Shown here in pieces: positions 6,332-8,236 of a DNA stretch of 8,236 bases (positions within the stretch are counted from its first letter, which is position 1; every line of letters begins with the position of its first letter). This DNA comes from Candidatus Peregrinibacteria bacterium CG_4_10_14_0_2_um_filter_43_11. Lineage in GTDB: Bacteria > Patescibacteriota > Gracilibacteria > UM-FILTER-43-11. The stretch covers positions 1-8,236 of the forward strand of contig PFOK01000039.1 in the NCBI GenBank assembly GCA_002792495.1, read 5' to 3'. The translations under genes and the position numbers were made by a program. The notes under the pieces were generated by a model that made no database searches, was not told where the DNA came from, and saw only the letters and a program-made list of their open reading frames with translations.

Positions 6332-6706
6332 ATGATCAAACGTATTATTTTACACATTCTGGCCAACGTGGCCGCGCTGTATATTACCGTTCAGTTACTG
6401 CCGGGGGATTTTGTGATCACGGGAGGATGGAAGGGATATGTGATCGCGGCAATCATTTTCGGATTTTTGAATAGCATCATCAAGCCGCTTCTAAAAATCC
6501 TAACCCTTCCTTTTGTCTTCGTTACGGCGGGGCTTTTCACCTTTGTGATCAACATGTTCATTGTGTGGTTCGCCAAATACGCGCTGGATATTCTGATGTT
6601 TGAAGAAGTCGCCATTCAGGTGGAAGGCGGATGGGTCGCTTACCTTTACGTCGGCATCATCATGGCCATTGTGAATATGCTCATGCATTGGCTGGCCAGA
6701 AAATAA
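6332..6706 (+). CDS. PF04020 'phage holin family' / YvlD-like membrane protein
   Basis: A 124-residue integral membrane protein with four predicted helices, at about residues 5-23, 36-52, 56-80 and 103-120. The core NSIIKPLLKILTLPFVFVTA (47-66) and the following GLFTFVINMFIVW are the signature of the family named 'phage holin family 4, superfamily IV' (PF04020, including Bacillus YvlD). The name is historical: these are common chromosomal proteins with no lysis gene nearby, and none is present here. In Bacillus, YvlD belongs to an envelope-stress-linked operon. Function in this organism is unknown. The gene lies 35 bp after ileS but has its own candidate promoter. A small membrane protein follows after 37 bp. 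The loop between helices 3 and 4 (about 81-102) is acidic and contains the only EEV-type charge cluster. Confidence 0.85.
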   Translation: MIKRIILHILANVAALYITVQLLPGDFVITGGWKGYVIAAIIFGFLNSIIKPLLKILTLPFVFVTAGLFTFVINMFIVWFAKYALDILMFEEVAIQVEGGWVAYLYVGIIMAIVNMLMHWLARK

Positions 6707-6743
6707 TTCCAACAAATGAATTCTAATCACTAAATTCTGACCC

Positions 6744-6944
6744 ATGAATTACAAATTAATCATCTTCTTCGTTGTCTCCCTCCTTCTATTAATTTACCTC
6801 AGGCTTTTTTTGCACAATCGAAAAAAACAAGTGGAACTCAAAGTCATGAATCAAAAAACCGAAATGAGCTTAGGCTGGCTCGCGTTTACCGTTTTTTTGG
6901 ATGGCGCGATCTTCGCCCTGGTAGGAATCTGGCTATTTAGCTAG
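6744..6944 (+). CDS. small two-helix membrane protein, unknown
   Basis: A 66-residue hypothetical protein. Residues 4-20 (KLIIFFVVSLLLLIYLR) form one hydrophobic helix. Residues 25-40 are a basic, hydrophilic linker (HNRKKQVELKVMNQKT), and residues 43-65 form a second helix that is Gly/Trp/Phe-rich and ends at the C-terminus. The basic stretch after helix 1 suggests a cytoplasmic loop with both ends outside, by the positive-inside rule. I recognise no family. Coding status is supported by the coherent hydrophobic-charged-hydrophobic pattern, the ATG start, the same-strand position 37 bp after another membrane protein, and an end that fits tightly against the convergent pilT-like gene (4 bp between stops). 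The spacer in front has the weak 14-bp echo GAATTCT/AAATTCT (6718-6724, 6732-6738) and no Shine-Dalgarno. Confidence 0.65.
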   Translation: MNYKLIIFFVVSLLLLIYLRLFLHNRKKQVELKVMNQKTEMSLGWLAFTVFLDGAIFALVGIWLFS

Positions 6945-6948
6945 AAAA

Positions 6949-8079
6949 TTACAAATTCTCTTCCGAGAACTGTGCCACGGACTCCTGAGTGATCAGGCCT
7001 TTTTCAAAAAGCTGTACGGCGTGTTCCTGCATCGAAATCATTCCCTCCTCGGAACCGGATTGAACCAATGTGGGGATTTGATTGAAACTGCCATGACGAA
7101 TGGTATTACGAACATCCGGCGTATTGAGCATCAATCCATAAACCGCAACGCGTCCCGCGTGATCGGCACAATCCGCAAGCCCCTGAGAAAGAATCGCGAG
7201 AAGGCTATCGGAAACACGACGCTGAAAAATATCGTGTTGATCCTGAGGTGCCATCAAAAGCATGCGCTCAAGCGTTTGCTCGGCACTTTTGGTAAGCATA
7301 GAAGCAATCACCAAATGACCGGTTTCCACCACAGTAAGCACGCGATCCAACATTTCCGCATCGCTGATTTCACTCAGCATGATGATGTTGGGATCTTCAT
7401 GAACCGCGGCCTGCAAAGCGTTTAAAAAGGTGAGGGTATCTTTACCGATTTCCCGTTGTGTAAAAATGGATTTTTGATCGTCAAACAAATGCTCAATCGG
7501 ATTTTCGATGGTGATGATGTGCTCTGTAAAATTCTGATTCACATACTCAAGCATCGCTTGAATGGTCGTTGATTTTCCGGAACCAGCCATTCCGGTGACT
7601 AAAATCAATCCCTGACGCAATGTCAAAAGGTCTTTTACAACCGCGGGAACTGCCAAAGCGTCTAAAGCAGGAAGATGCTTAGAAATCATGCGCATGACCG
7701 CCGCAAGGTGACCGCGCTGATAAAACACATTAACCCGAAAACTCACACCACTTTCATGAACGTAGGAACAATCGATTTCACGCACACGTTCAAGTCGCCT
7801 TTGTTCGTCCTCGCTCAAAAGCATCTCTTTGATCATGCCATGGACTTCCTCGGAAGAAAGGATATCGGCATTTTCTATCAATACGATTTTTCCATCCACA
7901 CGCAACGCCGCGCGACCACCCTCCCGAAAATGGATATCGGAAGCCTCCTTTTCAATACACAGAGTGACCAATTGGTTCAAAGTGATTTTAGGGTGCGTGG
8001 CCGTAACGGAATCCAATGCCGCTGTAAGATCAGCATGATCCCCAGTGACCACCGGAACTAAAAGTGAATTGTGTTGCAT
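6949..8079 (-). CDS. divergent PilT-type (type IV pilus retraction) ATPase
   Basis: A 376-residue member of the PilT/GspE secretion ATPase family, whose hexamers sit at the base of type IV pili and drive fibre retraction. The N-terminal PAS-like domain is recognisable from EASDIHF (45-51), LRVDGKI (59-65) and FRVNVFYQRGHLAAVMR (114-130). The ATPase domain has GLILVTGMAGSGKSTT (157-172, Lys169), HIITIENPIE (187-196), TQREIGKDTLTF (207-218), a Walker B-like IIMLSE (232-237), ETGHLVIAS (252-260) and the PilT C-terminal hallmark TPDVRNTIRHG (320-330) with GSEEGMISM (342-350). Against the PilT consensus it has many motif changes: IEDP to IENP, ALRAALREDPD to ALQAAVHEDPN, GEMRD to SEISD, and the His of TLHT to Leu262. 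Residues 1-31 are an extension before the usual start. It could be a PilU-like or regulatory paralogue. It is transcribed alone from a strong promoter and converges on the small membrane-protein gene. Confidence 0.93.
   Translation of the reverse strand: MQHNSLLVPVVTGDHADLTAALDSVTATHPKITLNQLVTLCIEKEASDIHFREGGRAALRVDGKIVLIENADILSSEEVHGMIKEMLLSEDEQRRLERVREIDCSYVHESGVSFRVNVFYQRGHLAAVMRMISKHLPALDALAVPAVVKDLLTLRQGLILVTGMAGSGKSTTIQAMLEYVNQNFTEHIITIENPIEHLFDDQKSIFTQREIGKDTLTFLNALQAAVHEDPNIIMLSEISDAEMLDRVLTVVETGHLVIASMLTKSAEQTLERMLLMAPQDQHDIFQRRVSDSLLAILSQGLADCADHAGRVAVYGLMLNTPDVRNTIRHGSFNQIPTLVQSGSEEGMISMQEHAVQLFEKGLITQESVAQFSEENL
6952..6969 (-). terminator. weak terminator-like hairpin at the 3' end of the pilT-like gene
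   Basis: TTCTC (6956-6960) and GAGAA (6965-6969) can pair across a 4-base loop within the last codons of the minus-strand gene. Read in the direction of transcription, the stem is followed by a T-rich but interrupted tail (AATTTGTAATTTTC). A 5-bp, AT-leaning stem is weak, so termination here is only a possibility. With only 4 bp between the convergent stops, transcripts from both sides may overlap. Confidence 0.2.
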
Positions 8080-8082
8080 AGT

Positions 8083-8096
8083 CGTAATTCGTAATT
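8083..8096 (-). repeat. AATTACG heptamer pair in the pilT-like 5' leader
   Basis: Two tandem copies of CGTAATT on the plus strand (8083-8089, 8090-8096), which are AATTACG twice in the sense of the gene, stop three bases before its ATG. The pair occupies most of the predicted 5' leader. It has the same 7-bp period and AATT core as the arrays ahead of the kinase and dCMP deaminase genes, although the unit is different and points the other way on the chromosome. Confidence 0.7.
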
Positions 8097-8104
8097 ATCA
8101 TTAC

Positions 8105-8133
8105 ATTATACCAAAAAAATAACCTAAGATCAA
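8105..8133 (-). promoter_or_regulatory. strong sigma70-type promoter of the pilT-like gene
   Basis: Read on the minus strand, -35 TTGATC (8133-8128, 4 of 6 to consensus) is separated by exactly 17 bp from a perfect -10 TATAAT (8110-8105). The -10 is preceded by TGG, giving an extended TGn element. The spacer contains a run of seven T. A start about seven bases downstream (near 8098) gives a leader of about 18 nt to the ATG at 8079, too short for much regulation and carrying no Shine-Dalgarno. This is the best promoter in the window. Confidence 0.8.
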
Positions 8134-8236
8134 CCGGATAACCCACTTTCCACAAAGCGAAGGATCAGGAGTTTTTTTCCTTGAATAAATTTTTAATGTA
8201 AATTCATAGTGTCTATTTTTTAAATATAAATACTAT
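8134..8236. other. right-edge upstream region, no gene seen
   Basis: This is sequence upstream of the pilT-like promoter. It includes CTTTCCACA (8146-8154), one mismatch from a DnaA-box consensus but isolated. A 5-bp inverted repeat AAGGA/TCCTT (8160-8181) surrounds a T run. The last 50 bases are very AT-rich and may belong to the promoter of a gene beyond the window. No reading frame of note is present. Confidence 0.4.

Noticed and set aside
6332..6706. Prophage remnant suggested by the 'phage holin' family name
   Set aside because: PF04020 proteins are common chromosomal membrane proteins. No endolysin, integrase, tail or other phage gene is present in the window.
8146..8154. DnaA box near the right edge
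   Set aside because: There is a single site with one mismatch, no cluster and no dnaA/dnaN neighbours, so it does not support an origin.

Overview
The window looks like a piece of a small-genome bacterial chromosome, most plausibly a Patescibacteria/CPR-type organism. This is an inference from style, not a marker-gene result. It rests on single-copy housekeeping genes separated by short AT-rich spacers, the absence of any Shine-Dalgarno sequence in front of any gene, an isoleucyl-tRNA synthetase of the eukaryote-like (type 2) class, and a type IV pilus ATPase of PilT type. TGA ends two genes at the expected protein length (positions 1765-1767 and 2268-2270). The code is therefore standard, and the TGA=Gly lineages (Gracilibacteria, Absconditabacteria) are unlikely.

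Plus strand, 1-6944. A class I/II PLP aminotransferase missing its N-terminus (to 1105) is followed by a P-loop kinase of the UPF0200/dephospho-CoA-kinase-like type (1201-1767) and a dCMP deaminase (1806-2270). A 405-bp stretch without a convincing gene follows (2271-2675). Then come RidA, the enamine/imine deaminase (2676-3053), full-length IleRS (3153-6296), a PF04020-type four-helix membrane protein often labelled 'phage holin family' (6332-6706) and a 66-residue two-helix membrane protein (6744-6944). The minus strand carries one gene, a PilT-like ATPase (8079-6949). It converges on the small membrane-protein gene with only 4 bp between stops and is driven by a very clear sigma70-type promoter at 8105-8133.

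The genes do not form one pathway. The kinase and deaminase probably form a nucleotide-metabolism pair. RidA detoxifies by-products of PLP enzymes such as the aminotransferase. IleRS serves translation and PilT serves pili.

Three things deserve attention. (1) The PilT-like ATPase keeps its Walker A motif and Walker B glutamate, but departs from the PilT consensus at many ATPase motif positions together. (2) Short tandem arrays of AATT-containing heptamers sit directly against the start codons of three genes, and 8-bp relatives lie in a fourth spacer. (3) Initiation appears independent of Shine-Dalgarno pairing, and one promoter is placed so that its transcript would begin at the ATG itself. 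I found no CRISPR array, tRNA, rRNA, insertion sequence or defence system.
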